DNA of 64,000 nt from an uncultured Cyclobacteriaceae bacterium (GCA_947492745.1 CANLOE010000010.1:1-64000), one strand, 5' to 3'; counted from the first letter of the stretch, positions 29,050 to 38,312 are shown. Translations and numbers: made by a program. Notes: generated by a model not told the origin, from the sequence alone.

Positions 29050-29553
29050 TGAAACCCAAATTTGTATTAGTTCTTTGCGGATCAAGTGGTGTCCGAAATT
29101 GCTGGGGACATGATTATAAGTGTATTGAGGCATAACGTTTCAGGAAGTAATAAATTCAAATAAGAGGCTTTCGAACTTGGCTGAAATTTTAGGTTTTAGC
29201 AAATCGGACTTATTATTCGCGGAGGCACTTCTATAGATCATCATTCCAACTAGGCCTAAATCATTAATATTCAGTATATTTAAAAGTCTACGACAGCACC
29301 TACCAGCTCACCCCTCCCCGGCTAATCACTTTTTTTTCACCAGAATCTGCCATTTTATAGAATACCTGAATACTGGGATGATAATTGATGACAGGCTCCA
29401 TACCTTGTTCTATTATGAGTGAGTGCTTTCAAGTTCACTTGGGAGTAACCGTAAGTCCGGCTCACTTACAGTTCACCACCACACACGCTCATATTCCTTA
29501 ATAGGAAAATCGTTAGCAGTAACTTTTTTTAAACCATTTAACAACAGTAAAAT

Positions 29554-30345
29554 ATGAAAACAAAAATGTTTTTGATGGCCATGATCACCTGTGTGATCTA
29601 TGGCTGTTCTCAGGAAGAAGTTAAAATCGAAGAGGTTCCCGAAGTAGCTGATGGGAGAGAAATAGCTAAAACAGTATTCTTTTACACAGGGGACCGTGCA
29701 GCTGAAATACCCAGTTTCCAACCTCAAATAAAAAAGCTTGGAGAGCTACTGGCCGATGACCCTGTCTACATAGCGGAATATGAAGATGGAGCGGACAAAA
29801 TTCTGGATGAATTAGCTGCAAAAAACCCTAGCTACTTTGATAGGCTGGAAGAAGGGATTCATAGCAAAAACTTCAATGCTATCTCCAAAGCCATACAAGA
29901 AGGTTATAACCTAATTGCAGCTACCAATCGTCTGAACACGTTAACCTCTATCGAAGAGCTCTCCGAGCAGAACATTCTGGGAAATATCGATTTAGATGAG
30001 TATGATTTCTCCAAAATAGAAGATTTGGAAAAATTGGAAAAATTGGTCGAAGAGCGTTTTGCAGAGGCGGGTATCGATCTTGAGGAGGCAGTGGCTTCAT
30101 TGAGTACTGCCAAAAAAGGGGGCAACGACTCTAGTAAGCAGTTTTGTCTGGCATTGCCGGGAATTGCCTTGGCCTACCGTGTTGCCGCCAATTTTATCTA
30201 TGTTGTTAACTTCAACACTCAGTTCAACATCAATATCAACCAGAACTTTAACCTCAATCAAAACTTTAATATTCCCAGATTGGAGACCGGTTCTTTCACG
30301 CAAGAGAGATTGGTTACCGAAATCGCAGCAGCCTTCGAAAACTAA
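29554..30345 (+). CDS. sdpC: SdpC-family antimicrobial peptide precursor (lipoprotein)
   Basis: A 263-residue predicted lipoprotein, with lipobox VIYGC and Cys18. Residues 33-125 resemble the pro-region of Bacillus SdpC by eye: KNPSYFDRLEEGIHSKN pairs with the Bacillus stretch QPQYMDELKQSIDSKD. The core at 196-220 (QFCLALPGIALAYRVAANFIYVV) pairs with the Bacillus toxin segment ending in AAGYLYVVG. In Bacillus the SdpA and SdpB proteins help release a 42-residue toxin with two cysteines. Here only Cys198 exists, and the core continues as an Asn/Phe/Gln-rich stretch (221-239) built on NQNFN units. A toxin of similar size would span about 198-239. sdpA- and sdpB-like genes follow. The homology is judged from memory, without a search. 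Confidence 0.8.
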   Translation: MKTKMFLMAMITCVIYGCSQEEVKIEEVPEVADGREIAKTVFFYTGDRAAEIPSFQPQIKKLGELLADDPVYIAEYEDGADKILDELAAKNPSYFDRLEEGIHSKNFNAISKAIQEGYNLIAATNRLNTLTSIEELSEQNILGNIDLDEYDFSKIEDLEKLEKLVEERFAEAGIDLEEAVASLSTAKKGGNDSSKQFCLALPGIALAYRVAANFIYVVNFNTQFNININQNFNLNQNFNIPRLETGSFTQERLVTEIAAAFEN

Positions 30346-30486
30346 TTGTAGGTCGGTTATCCAATAGGTAAATCTTTTTTTCAAAGATGAATTAGGGAAG
30401 CCAAGGACCGGCTAAGGCTTCCTTTTGACCTTCCTGAGTTAACGACGGTCAGCGTCAAAAAATATCCACTAAACAATTTCAAGAGA

Positions 30487-31020
30487 ATGAAACGGACAGT
30501 GATGATACTCATGGCCATGATGATGGTCACAGGTTATGTATACCTGAACTTCATAACCACTTTCAAGACCAACGTTGTGCAGCTTTCTTATCTTAATGAT
30601 AAAGGTGTTCAGTTTTTCTTTCCTCAAGGCTGGGGTTTTTTCACCCGCAACCCTCGTGAAGCGAAGTACAAGCTGTACCAATGGAAAGACGAAAAGTTAA
30701 AGTTAATCAATTATAAAATAACCTCTTCCAACAATTACTTCGGTTTTTCCAGACGGGGCAACCGCATATCCATGGAAATAGAACGGTTAAAAGACCAACT
30801 CCCAAAAGCTTCCAACTGGACACCGGCCACGGGTCAGGTCCATGACCTGGAACTAGAGTCGCTTCCCTTTGATGAGCAATTTCCCAAACCTGATGGTGTC
30901 AACTACATAGAGAAAGGGAAATACATTATCATGCAGTACCACATTACTCCTTGGGCTTGGCTCCGCTTTCATGAAAACTACCATACAGAGTTTAGCTACT
31001 TAGGCTTTGAACTACAATGA
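30487..31020 (+). CDS. sdpA: SdpA-family protein
   Basis: A 177-residue protein with one N-terminal membrane segment (about residues 4-20) and a soluble domain. The stretch FFPQGWGFFTRNPREAKYKLY (about 38-58) is the signature I associate with the SdpA family. In Bacillus subtilis SdpA is a cytosolic or membrane-associated protein needed, together with SdpB, for maturation of SdpC into the toxin. The gene follows the SdpC-like precursor by 141 bp and is followed within 10 bp by the SdpB-like gene. The gene order here is C-A-B, while Bacillus has A-B-C. Confidence 0.82.
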   Translation: MKRTVMILMAMMMVTGYVYLNFITTFKTNVVQLSYLNDKGVQFFFPQGWGFFTRNPREAKYKLYQWKDEKLKLINYKITSSNNYFGFSRRGNRISMEIERLKDQLPKASNWTPATGQVHDLELESLPFDEQFPKPDGVNYIEKGKYIIMQYHITPWAWLRFHENYHTEFSYLGFELQ

Positions 31021-31030
31021 ATCTACCGCT

Positions 31031-32005
31031 ATGAATATATACCTAATCAAAAAATCACTGATCCAGATGAATCAGTTCTTCTTTGAGAGGAACCCCTTTA
31101 CCTGGGTCTATGGCAGCGCCAGAACCGTACTGGCCATAGGAACATTGATTACCCTATTTTTTAGCGAACCGGGCCATATCTTTGACCAAAAACTGTACGA
31201 AGAAGTCAATGCGAACTTTCTGTTCAGCGATTACAATTTTTTCTACTTATGGGGTTATGAAAACCTACAATTGTCCATGGGCCTGGCCATGATGATATTA
31301 CTGCTGACCTTAACGGGGTATTACCCGCGTTATACGGGAGTGCTGCACTGGTGGGTATCGGCCAGCTTTTTTTACTCTTCCAGCATTATTGAAGGGGGAG
31401 ATCAAATTACTTCCATCATCACATTATTGTTGATTCCTGTCACATTATTGGATCATAGAAAGTGGCATTGGCAAGACTCTAAGGATTTTGGGGAAAACAG
31501 AAAGTTTGTGGGCAATCTGGTCCTGCTCATCATCACCGTACAAATGTCCATGATTTATCTCAACGCGGTTACCGATAAGGTATACAGTACTGAGGAGTGG
31601 AAGATAGGCAGTGCCTTTTACTATTATGTCAATGACCCTTTCTTTTCATATCCTGACTGGATGAACCCTATGATGGAAAAGCTATTGGGGACACCTTTAT
31701 TTGTTTCTTCCATAACATGGGGCACGCTCTTGCTAGAGATGCTTTTGTTTGGGGTACTCTTCAGCAGTAATGACAAAAGACGGCTCTTGTTCCCTATTGC
31801 GGTGATTTTTCATTTTATGATCATATTATTTCTAGGCCTGGTCAGTTTCTTTTTTGCGATGGTGGGAGGATTGATCATCTACCTGATACCACCAAGCGTC
31901 GCCCAACCGAAGCTTTTTTGGAAGTCAAAAAAACTTGCGGTGGCGGTAGGCGGTTATTTTAGGGCATTGGTGCCTATCGGGGCATTGCAGAAAAAGCAAG
32001 CTTAG
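31031..32005 (+). CDS. sdpB: SdpB-like HTTM-type integral membrane protein
   Basis: A protein of about 324 residues with several predicted membrane segments (near 20-45, 80-105, 115-150, 175-195, 225-250 and 255-290). It resembles the HTTM proteins related to vitamin K-dependent gamma-carboxylase, a group that includes SdpB. The N-terminal ERNPFTWVYGSARTVLAIGTLI fits the group. SdpB is required for SDP toxin maturation in Bacillus, though its chemistry is unknown. The frame is open from a TTG at 31007 that overlaps sdpA; the ATG at 31031, 10 bp after the sdpA stop, is preferred. A long hairpin follows the gene. No SdpI-like immunity gene is adjacent. Confidence 0.82.
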   Translation: MNIYLIKKSLIQMNQFFFERNPFTWVYGSARTVLAIGTLITLFFSEPGHIFDQKLYEEVNANFLFSDYNFFYLWGYENLQLSMGLAMMILLLTLTGYYPRYTGVLHWWVSASFFYSSSIIEGGDQITSIITLLLIPVTLLDHRKWHWQDSKDFGENRKFVGNLVLLIITVQMSMIYLNAVTDKVYSTEEWKIGSAFYYYVNDPFFSYPDWMNPMMEKLLGTPLFVSSITWGTLLLEMLLFGVLFSSNDKRRLLFPIAVIFHFMIILFLGLVSFFFAMVGGLIIYLIPPSVAQPKLFWKSKKLAVAVGGYFRALVPIGALQKKQA

Positions 32006-32041
32006 CGGATGGGCAAGGATGCTTTTCACAATAGGCATCAT

Positions 32042-32074
32042 TATCACGGAAAGGTCATGGACCTTTCCGTGATA
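32042..32074. terminator. Long perfect hairpin between convergent sdpB-like and M28 genes
   Basis: TATCACGGAAAGGTC-ATG-GACCTTTCCGTGATA forms a 15-bp perfect stem with a 3-nt loop. No T tract follows on either strand, so it may stop transcription inefficiently or act as an RNA-stabilising structure. It lies 37 bp after the sdpB-like stop. Confidence 0.65.
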
Positions 32075-32086
32075 CCTTAACCATAC

Positions 32087-33169
32087 TTACTCATTGTACA
32101 GTACATGGAGCAAGGTCTGCCCTACCGCCTTCAGTGTCTTTCTATCAATGATTTCCAAAGCGTCTCGGTGGGTATGATGATAGTCTCCAAAATAACCTAG
32201 ACTAGGGTCATAGTGAACGATATCAATGGTCGGTATTTTAGCATATTCGTTGATAAACTGATGGTCGTCCAAGATACCATTATGCTGTTGATAGATGAAA
32301 AACTGGCCATAACCTAGAGTATTTCCCGTATCCCAGACTTTTTTCATGACCTTGGGGGCATACTGCATGGACAGCCCCTCCATATGAAACTGTGCTCCTT
32401 TGGCACCTACCATATCCAGTAATATACCGTAATAAGCTGAATACCCTTTTTTATGTTTGTTCCGGGACCAGTACTGCGAACCTAGGCACCAGTATACCTT
32501 ATCTCCTTCCGGATAAGGTTTACCCTCAGGATATGGGCCTTCGTACCCTTCCGGTTCCGCGTAGTCCTCTCCATCAAAGAAAATCAGGTCGACACCGATA
32601 TTCTCTAAAGGCTGTAACTTCGCTGTACAACGGGCAACCTCCAAAAGTACACCTACGCCACTGGCTCCATCATTGGCTCCATCGATAGGCTCTGTCTTAC
32701 GTTCTGTATCCTTGTCGGCAAAAGGTCTACTGTCCCAATGAGCCGCCAGTAGTATTCTTTTCTTGGCACTTGGGTTTATATGGGCAATGATATTTTGCAG
32801 ATTCAGCACGGTACCATCGAAAGCCTTGGCTTCAAACTCCTGAACTTGAACCTTGGCACCAAAGTACCTTAACTTGCCCACAAGGTATTCCGCACAATCG
32901 GAATGCGCCGTACTATTAGGTATACGCGGACCAAAAGTTACCTGCTCATCAATATATCGATAAGCAGAATCCGCAAGAAAATCAGGGACCACCACAGCTT
33001 TTTCCTCGGGAAGGTCTATAGTGTCCGTTTTGGGTCTGTCCTTATTTTCACAAGCAACAAAGAATAGACTCAGAAAGATAAGGAGGCCGAAATATACCTT
33101 GCTAAAGGTAGTGCAAACCGAAAAAGATAATGTTCTGAAAAGGTATCGGCAAGATAAAATTGGATACAT
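32087..33169 (-). CDS. M28-family glutaminyl-peptide cyclotransferase-like lipoprotein
   Basis: A 360-residue predicted lipoprotein with lipobox LFFVAC (Cys about 40). The M28 zinc-peptidase fold follows. Zinc-site motifs are AAHWDSRPFAD, DGANDGASGVG and IFFDGEDYAEPEG, with the late ILDDHQFIN and a final His in YHHTHRD. The pattern, including WCLGSQYW, fits bacterial glutaminyl cyclases, which convert N-terminal Gln to pyroglutamate on exported proteins. In Bacteroidota these are often lipoproteins of the periplasm. The true start may be internal because the N-terminus is long. It is convergent with the sdp genes and probably unrelated to them functionally. Confidence 0.85.
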   Translation of the reverse strand: MYPILSCRYLFRTLSFSVCTTFSKVYFGLLIFLSLFFVACENKDRPKTDTIDLPEEKAVVVPDFLADSAYRYIDEQVTFGPRIPNSTAHSDCAEYLVGKLRYFGAKVQVQEFEAKAFDGTVLNLQNIIAHINPSAKKRILLAAHWDSRPFADKDTERKTEPIDGANDGASGVGVLLEVARCTAKLQPLENIGVDLIFFDGEDYAEPEGYEGPYPEGKPYPEGDKVYWCLGSQYWSRNKHKKGYSAYYGILLDMVGAKGAQFHMEGLSMQYAPKVMKKVWDTGNTLGYGQFFIYQQHNGILDDHQFINEYAKIPTIDIVHYDPSLGYFGDYHHTHRDALEIIDRKTLKAVGQTLLHVLYNE

Positions 33170-33247
33170 ATAGATAATTAATTGATTAATAGGATAAAAG
33201 TAAAGCTGCGGTCAACGCATCGCTAATCCATCAAAATTAGGTGCTGA

Positions 33248-33279
33248 TTTGTTTGACAACAAATTTTGATTTAGCTTTG
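33248..33279 (+). promoter_or_regulatory. Promoter of the rimP-nusA-infB operon
   Basis: TTTGTTTG (33248-33255) and TAGCTTTG (33272-33279) match the Bacteroidota -33/-7 elements with 16-20 nt between them. Transcription should start near 33286, about 75 bp before rimP, and would run directly through the hairpin at 33301. Confidence 0.7.
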
Positions 33280-33300
33280 TGGATATTATAGGATATAAAT

Positions 33301-33334
33301 AAAAGAGGGGGCTAGAGCCCCCTCTTTTATTTAT
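33301..33334 (+). terminator. Terminator-like hairpin in the rimP leader (possible attenuator)
   Basis: AAAAGAGGGGGC and GCCCCCTCTTTT form a 12-bp stem with a 4-nt loop (33313-33316), followed by ATTTAT. It lies between the promoter and the rimP start, not at the end of a gene on this strand. The opposite-strand gene begins at 33169, so it is not that gene's terminator. Being in the leader of an operon encoding NusA, it could sense NusA levels; this is inference. Confidence 0.75.
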
Positions 33335-33362
33335 CAGAAAGTTTTTACCAATATTTTATTTG

Positions 33363-33833
33363 ATGGAGTTGCAAAGTACAATTGAGTCTATTGCTGAACA
33401 ACACTTGGCCAATGATAAGCATTTTTTGGTAGATGTTAGTGTCAGTGCAAAAAAAGGCCCTACGAAAGTACTCATCTTATTGGACGGAGACGAAGGTATC
33501 AGTATAGATGATTGTGTGGCTCTGAGCCGTAAGGTAAGCCTTAGCATCGAAGAACAGGACCTGATCACCTCTGCATTTACTCTGGATGTATCCTCTCCAG
33601 GTCTTGACCATCCACTGAAGCTGATTAGGCAATATGAAAAAAATATCGGCAGGACGGTCAGGGTAATGACACTGGATGGAGAGGAAGTCGAGGGAGAACT
33701 GAACACGGTAAGTAAGGATACTATTACGGTAATGAAGAAAAAGAAGAAAGGAAAAAAAGCAATGGAAGACCCTCAGGTAATCATTGCTTTTGAGGAAATA
33801 AAAAAAACAAACGTATTGGTTTCATTTAAATAA
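33363..33833 (+). CDS. rimP: Ribosome maturation factor RimP
   Basis: A 156-residue protein needed for 30S subunit assembly. It shows the family features: an N-terminal domain with LLDGDEGISIDDCVALSRKVS and LDVSSPGLDHPL (about 55-90), then an SH3-like C-terminal domain (VRVMTLDGEEVEGEL). The ATG at 33363 is used; a TTG directly before it adds one residue. It heads rimP-nusA-infB, the classical order, with only 9 bp to nusA. Confidence 0.95.
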   Translation: MELQSTIESIAEQHLANDKHFLVDVSVSAKKGPTKVLILLDGDEGISIDDCVALSRKVSLSIEEQDLITSAFTLDVSSPGLDHPLKLIRQYEKNIGRTVRVMTLDGEEVEGELNTVSKDTITVMKKKKKGKKAMEDPQVIIAFEEIKKTNVLVSFK

Positions 33834-33842
33834 AGGAAAAAA

Positions 33843-35084
33843 ATGGATGCAGGGACATTAATAGAATCATTTGCGGATTTTGCTAAACAAAAAAACATCG
33901 ACCGACCAACGATGATCCGCATACTGGAAGATGTATTCAAGACGATGATCCGAAAAAAATATGAACACGATGACAATTTTGATATTATTATCAATGCGGA
34001 TAAAGGAGATTTGGAAATCTGGCGTTTTCGCGAGATAGTCGATAATGATTCGGAAGATATTTGGGACCATGATAAAATCAGCTTGTCAGATGCCACGAAA
34101 ATCGAACCCGATTTTGAGATAGGAGAAGAGGTAGCAGAAGAGATCAAACTAGAGCATTTTGGTAGAAGGGCAGTGATGACGGCAAGGCAGACCCTAATGC
34201 AAAAGGTAAAGGACCTAGAGAAGGATATTCTTTATCAAAAGTACAAAGAACTGGTCGGTGAAATCACCAATTGCGAAGTATATCAAATATTGAGCAGGGA
34301 AGTACTGCTCATCGATGGAGAGAGCAATGAGATATCTTTACCTAAAAGAGAGCAGATTTCAAAGGATAGATTCCGTAAAGGCGACTCCGTTAGGGCAATC
34401 GTAGACCGTGTAGAAATGGTTAATGGCAATCCTAAAATCATTTTATCAAGGACTTCGCCCGTCTTTCTGGAACGCTTGTTCGAAAGCGAAGTACCAGAGG
34501 TATACGATGGCCTGATTACCATCAAAAAAGTAGTACGCGAACCGGGAGAGCGAGCCAAAGTAGCCGTAGAGTCCTACGATGACAGGATAGACCCCGTGGG
34601 AGCCTGTGTGGGGATGAAAGGTTCTAGGATACACAGTATTGTCCGTGAACTACAGAATGAGAACATTGATGTTATCAATTATACGGAGAATGTAGAACTC
34701 TATATTTCCCGTGCTCTCAGTCCTGCCAAAATCGGTTCCATGAAAATAAATACAGATGAAGGGCGCGTTTCGGTCTTTCTCAAACCCGACCAAGTTTCCT
34801 TGGCTATAGGCAAGGGTGGTCAGAATATCAAACTGGCCAGCAAGCTGGTCGGTTATGAAATAGATGTATTCAGAGAATTGGGTGAGTTCGAAGAGGAAGA
34901 TGTCGATTTGGACGAATTTGGAGATGAAATCGAAAGCTGGGTCATCGATGAGTTAAAACGTGTAGGGCTGGATACCGCCAAGAGTGTACTGACACTGACC
35001 CGTGATGAACTCATTCGAAGAACAGATCTGGAAGAGGAGACCATCGACTTTGTATTCACAACTCTAAATCAAGAATTTGAATAA
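33843..35084 (+). CDS. nusA: Transcription termination/antitermination factor NusA
   Basis: NusA binds RNA polymerase and nascent RNA and controls pausing and termination. The 413-residue protein has the N-terminal polymerase-binding domain (1-130), an S1 domain (about 135-205), two KH domains (about 235-345, with VGACVGMKGSRI and AIGKGGQNIKLASKL) and a short helix-hairpin-helix-like C-terminus (VIDELKRVGLDTAKSVL). Neighbours rimP and infB confirm the identity. A terminator-like stem follows the stop codon, so infB may be partly uncoupled. The leader hairpin upstream of rimP may reflect self-control. Confidence 0.97.
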   Translation: MDAGTLIESFADFAKQKNIDRPTMIRILEDVFKTMIRKKYEHDDNFDIIINADKGDLEIWRFREIVDNDSEDIWDHDKISLSDATKIEPDFEIGEEVAEEIKLEHFGRRAVMTARQTLMQKVKDLEKDILYQKYKELVGEITNCEVYQILSREVLLIDGESNEISLPKREQISKDRFRKGDSVRAIVDRVEMVNGNPKIILSRTSPVFLERLFESEVPEVYDGLITIKKVVREPGERAKVAVESYDDRIDPVGACVGMKGSRIHSIVRELQNENIDVINYTENVELYISRALSPAKIGSMKINTDEGRVSVFLKPDQVSLAIGKGGQNIKLASKLVGYEIDVFRELGEFEEEDVDLDEFGDEIESWVIDELKRVGLDTAKSVLTLTRDELIRRTDLEEETIDFVFTTLNQEFE

Positions 35085-35090
35085 ACTATG

Positions 35091-35120
35091 AAAGGCACCT
35101 ATTGATCTTAAGTGCCTTTC
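35091..35120 (+). terminator. Partial terminator between nusA and infB
   Basis: AAAGGCAC and GTGCCTTT form an 8-bp stem over a loop of about 12 nt, followed by CTTC rather than a full T run. It probably lowers readthrough from nusA to infB, which begins 110 bp later. Confidence 0.55.
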
Positions 35121-35229
35121 TTCATCAAAACACAGGGCATTCTATTTTTTTTTACCCTTTAAGTAACGCTAAAAGATAGAATAAAGATCAAAACTTTTAA
35201 AAAATCACAAAAAAAAGGGATATTTGAGC

Positions 35230-38208
35230 ATGGCAGAAGAAAAAATGATGAGGCTGAGTCAAGTAGCAAGAAAACTCAATGTTGGTAGAACAACCATTGT
35301 CGACCATCTTGTGAAAAAAGGCTTTGAAGTTGATAGCAGTCCAAATTCCAAGATTACTACAGAACAGTTCGATATGTTAGCTAAGGAATTTGCGTCCTCT
35401 GCCATGGACAAAGAAGAAGCCTCGGGCCTGACTATAGGCAAAAAACATACGGATAATGTTGTTACGGGGGCAGAAAAAGTGGCCAAAGAAGGTTCTGATG
35501 ACGAGATTCTCATCAAGAATGTTGCCTTGAAAAAAGAAGCCGAAGCCAATCCCAAAGTAGCAGAACCTGTTAAGGAGGAGTCCAGTACGAAGTTTCAGAA
35601 AGAAACCCCAAAACTAAAAGGGACCAAAGTATTGGGAAAAATAGATCTGGATAGCCTAAAAGGCAAAAGGAAATCAGAGCCGCCGAAAGTAGAAGAAAAA
35701 CCGCGCCCTGTGGCCAAGGAAAAAATCGAACCCATCAAAGAACAGCCTAAGCAAACTCCCGAAAAGGAGGAAAAGCCTGCAGAGAAGGAGGTCAAGCCCG
35801 CTGTGGTTGCCATAAAGGAAAAGAAGGAAGTCGAACTACCCAAAGCTCCCGTAAGCAAAGAAGAGCCTCTAAAGAAAGAGACTCCGTCCCCTTCAGTAGC
35901 GCCCATTAAAAAGCCTGAAAAAGAGCCATCTACTCCTAAGGTGGAAAAAGTGGTAACACCTGTAGAGAGTAAATCAACAGAAAACAAACCCATAGAGAAC
36001 AAAAAGCCTATAGAGAAGCCAGCCGAAGTAAATAAGGAAAAAGCAACTGCACCTAAGACTCCAGATGTCATAGAGGCAAAAGCGGATAGATTACAGGGAC
36101 TCAAGGTCATCGGTAAGATTGAACTCCCCAAAGAGAAGTCCAAATCAAAACCTGTCGCTTCTTCTGACGATCAAAAAGAGAAAAAGAAAAAGAAGCGGCC
36201 CAGAAAACGTATTCATAATACCAATAGACCTGGTCAAGGAGGGCATGGAGGTAACCGTGGAGCAGCGGGCGGAAGAAAACCCAAAGCAGATAAGGAGGAA
36301 CCTTCGGATAAGGAAATACAAGACAAAATCAAGGCCACTCTGGCCAAACTCAGTGGCGGCAAGAACAAAAAGGGTTCCAGTGCCAAGTACAGAAGAGAGA
36401 AAAGGTCGGCTATAGCCGAGGCCAACGAGGAGAAAATGCTCCGGGAGCAGGAGGAATCGAAAACACTTAAAGTTACCGAATTCATCTCTGCAAACGACCT
36501 TGCATCATTAATGGATGTCTCCGTAAATGATGTCATTTCTACCTGTATGAGCTTGGGCATGTTCGTATCCATCAACCAACGGCTCGATGCAGAATCTATC
36601 ACGGTTATTGCAGATGAATTTGGTTATAATGTAGAGTTTACCACTGCTGACGATGAGCTAGAGGTAACAGAAGAAGAGGATAAAGCAGAGGATCTACAGG
36701 ATAGAGCTCCCATCGTCACCATTATGGGACATGTTGATCACGGTAAAACCTCATTACTCGATTATATCCGTAGCTCCAAAGTTACGGCGGGTGAAGCAGG
36801 GGGTATTACCCAGCACATCGGTGCTTATGATGTGATGACGGATAGTGGACAAAAAATCGCCTTCTTGGATACACCGGGTCACGAAGCTTTTACCGCCATG
36901 CGTGCGCGTGGTGCCAAAGTAACCGATATCGTTATTATAGTGGTCGCCGCGGATGATGATGTGATGCCTCAAACGAAAGAGGCCATCAATCACGCTCAAG
37001 TAGCCGGTGTTCCCATTGTCATTGCTATAAACAAAGTAGACAAGCCAGGGGCAAATCCCGATAAAGTAAAAGAATCCCTATCTGCCAACAATATATTAGT
37101 GGAAGACTGGGGTGGAAAATACCAGTGCCAAGAGATATCGGCAAAGACAGGACAGGGTATCGATGAACTACTGGAGAAGGTCTTGCTAGAGGCAGAGCTA
37201 TTGGAACTGAAAGCCAATCCTGATAAGAAAGCAGTAGGAACGGTCATCGAGGCCAGTTTGGATAAAGGAAGGGGTTACCTAACCACCATTTTGGTACAGA
37301 ATGGAACCTTGAATGTCGGGGATATTATATTGGCAGGTGCTTATTATGGTCGTGTCAAGGCTATGTTCGACCATACCACCAAACGTCTGGAAGATGCAGA
37401 ACCCTCCACTCCTGTACTGATGCTCGGTCTGGATGGTGCACCACAAGCGGGTGATAAATTCAATGTCATGAGTTCTGATAGGGAAGCAAGAGAGATCGCT
37501 TCCAAAAGAGAACAAATACAACGCGAACAGAACATACGTACCAAGAAACACATTACACTCGATGAAATCGGACGTCGATTGGCCATCGGTACTTTCAAAG
37601 AACTCAATGTTATCGTCAAAGGTGATGTGGATGGTTCCGTGGAAGCCCTTTCCGATTCTTTATTGAAGTTATCTACGGGTGAAGTACAGGTCAATATCAT
37701 TCACAAGGGTGTTGGTCAGATTTCAGAATCGGATGTACTCCTAGCCTCAGCTTCTGATGCCGTCATCGTCGGTTTCCAAGTAAGGCCTTCCGGTGGAGCA
37801 AAGAAAATCGCCGAAACCGAAGAAATCGAAATACGGCTGTACTCCATCATCTATGATGCCATCAACGAGGTCAAAGACGCGATGGAAGGCATGTTGGCTC
37901 CTGATGTAGAAGAGGTTATCGTAGGTAATGTCGAAGTAAGGGATGTATTCAAAATATCTAAGGTAGGTACAGTAGCCGGTTGTATGGTCATCGATGGTTA
38001 CATCAAAAGAAACAACCCTATACGCTTGATACGCGACGGAATCGTCATCTACTCTGGAGAAATGGGACAACTGAAACGTTTCAAAGAGGATGTACAGGAA
38101 GTGAAAAACGGATACGAATGCGGTATCAGTATCAAGAGCTTCAACGATATCAAAGAAGGCGATGTCATCGAAAGTTATGAAGAAAGAGAAGTAAAAAGAA
38201 AGTTATAG
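35230..38208 (+). CDS. infB: Translation initiation factor IF-2
   Basis: IF-2 brings initiator tRNA to the 30S subunit and hydrolyses GTP on subunit joining. The 992-residue protein starts with an IF2_N-like domain ([15 protein letters not shown]). A long Lys/Glu/Pro-rich charged linker follows (about 80-395), then a second IF2_N-like segment. The GTPase domain has [12 protein letters not shown] (about 503), [12 protein letters not shown] and NKVDKPG. Domains II-IV end near residue 992. The length is usual for Bacteroidota IF-2. ATG at 35230 is preferred over the TTG at 35224. It ends the rimP-nusA-infB group. Confidence 0.97.
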   Translation: MAEEKMMRLSQVARKLNVGRTTIVDHLVKKGFEVDSSPNSKITTEQFDMLAKEFASSAMDKEEASGLTIGKKHTDNVVTGAEKVAKEGSDDEILIKNVALKKEAEANPKVAEPVKEESSTKFQKETPKLKGTKVLGKIDLDSLKGKRKSEPPKVEEKPRPVAKEKIEPIKEQPKQTPEKEEKPAEKEVKPAVVAIKEKKEVELPKAPVSKEEPLKKETPSPSVAPIKKPEKEPSTPKVEKVVTPVESKSTENKPIENKKPIEKPAEVNKEKATAPKTPDVIEAKADRLQGLKVIGKIELPKEKSKSKPVASSDDQKEKKKKKRPRKRIHNTNRPGQGGHGGNRGAAGGRKPKADKEEPSDKEIQDKIKATLAKLSGGKNKKGSSAKYRREKRSAIAEANEEKMLREQEESKTLKVTEFISANDLASLMDVSVNDVISTCMSLGMFVSINQRLDAESITVIADEFGYNVEFTTADDELEVTEEEDKAEDLQDRAPIVTIMGHVDHGKTSLLDYIRSSKVTAGEAGGITQHIGAYDVMTDSGQKIAFLDTPGHEAFTAMRARGAKVTDIVIIVVAADDDVMPQTKEAINHAQVAGVPIVIAINKVDKPGANPDKVKESLSANNILVEDWGGKYQCQEISAKTGQGIDELLEKVLLEAELLELKANPDKKAVGTVIEASLDKGRGYLTTILVQNGTLNVGDIILAGAYYGRVKAMFDHTTKRLEDAEPSTPVLMLGLDGAPQAGDKFNVMSSDREAREIASKREQIQREQNIRTKKHITLDEIGRRLAIGTFKELNVIVKGDVDGSVEALSDSLLKLSTGEVQVNIIHKGVGQISESDVLLASASDAVIVGFQVRPSGGAKKIAETEEIEIRLYSIIYDAINEVKDAMEGMLAPDVEEVIVGNVEVRDVFKISKVGTVAGCMVIDGYIKRNNPIRLIRDGIVIYSGEMGQLKRFKEDVQEVKNGYECGISIKSFNDIKEGDVIESYEEREVKRKL

Positions 38209-38236
38209 AAATACGGGCGTCTAGCCAACAAGCATA

Positions 38237-38270
38237 AAAGCCTGTCCCTAGAAAATGGGACAGGCTTTTA
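38237..38270 (+). terminator. Rho-independent terminator after infB
   Basis: AAAAGCCTGTCCC, loop TAGAAAAT, GGGACAGGCTTTTA; a strong GC-rich stem followed by T. It lies about 28 bp after the infB stop and closes the rimP-nusA-infB operon. Confidence 0.92.
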
Positions 38271-38312
38271 TCGTTTTAGCCCTATCGACCAATATACCTA
38301 ACTATTGAGTTA

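Larger units (their letters stand above)
28399..29553. other. Long repeat-containing intergenic region upstream of the sdpC-like gene
   Basis: It holds a type A element (28562-28728), a type C element (28880-29049) and, directly after it, a 17-bp remnant of a type D right end (about 29053-29068). Beyond 29070 there is no gene-like frame. At 29418-29480 several GTGAGTG / CACTT-type short inverted and direct motifs occur ahead of the sdpC-like gene; their meaning is unknown. Confidence 0.6.

Noticed and set aside
35595-36143. Minus-strand frame across the infB linker
   Set aside because: It is a low-complexity shadow of the Lys/Glu/Pro-rich IF-2 linker.
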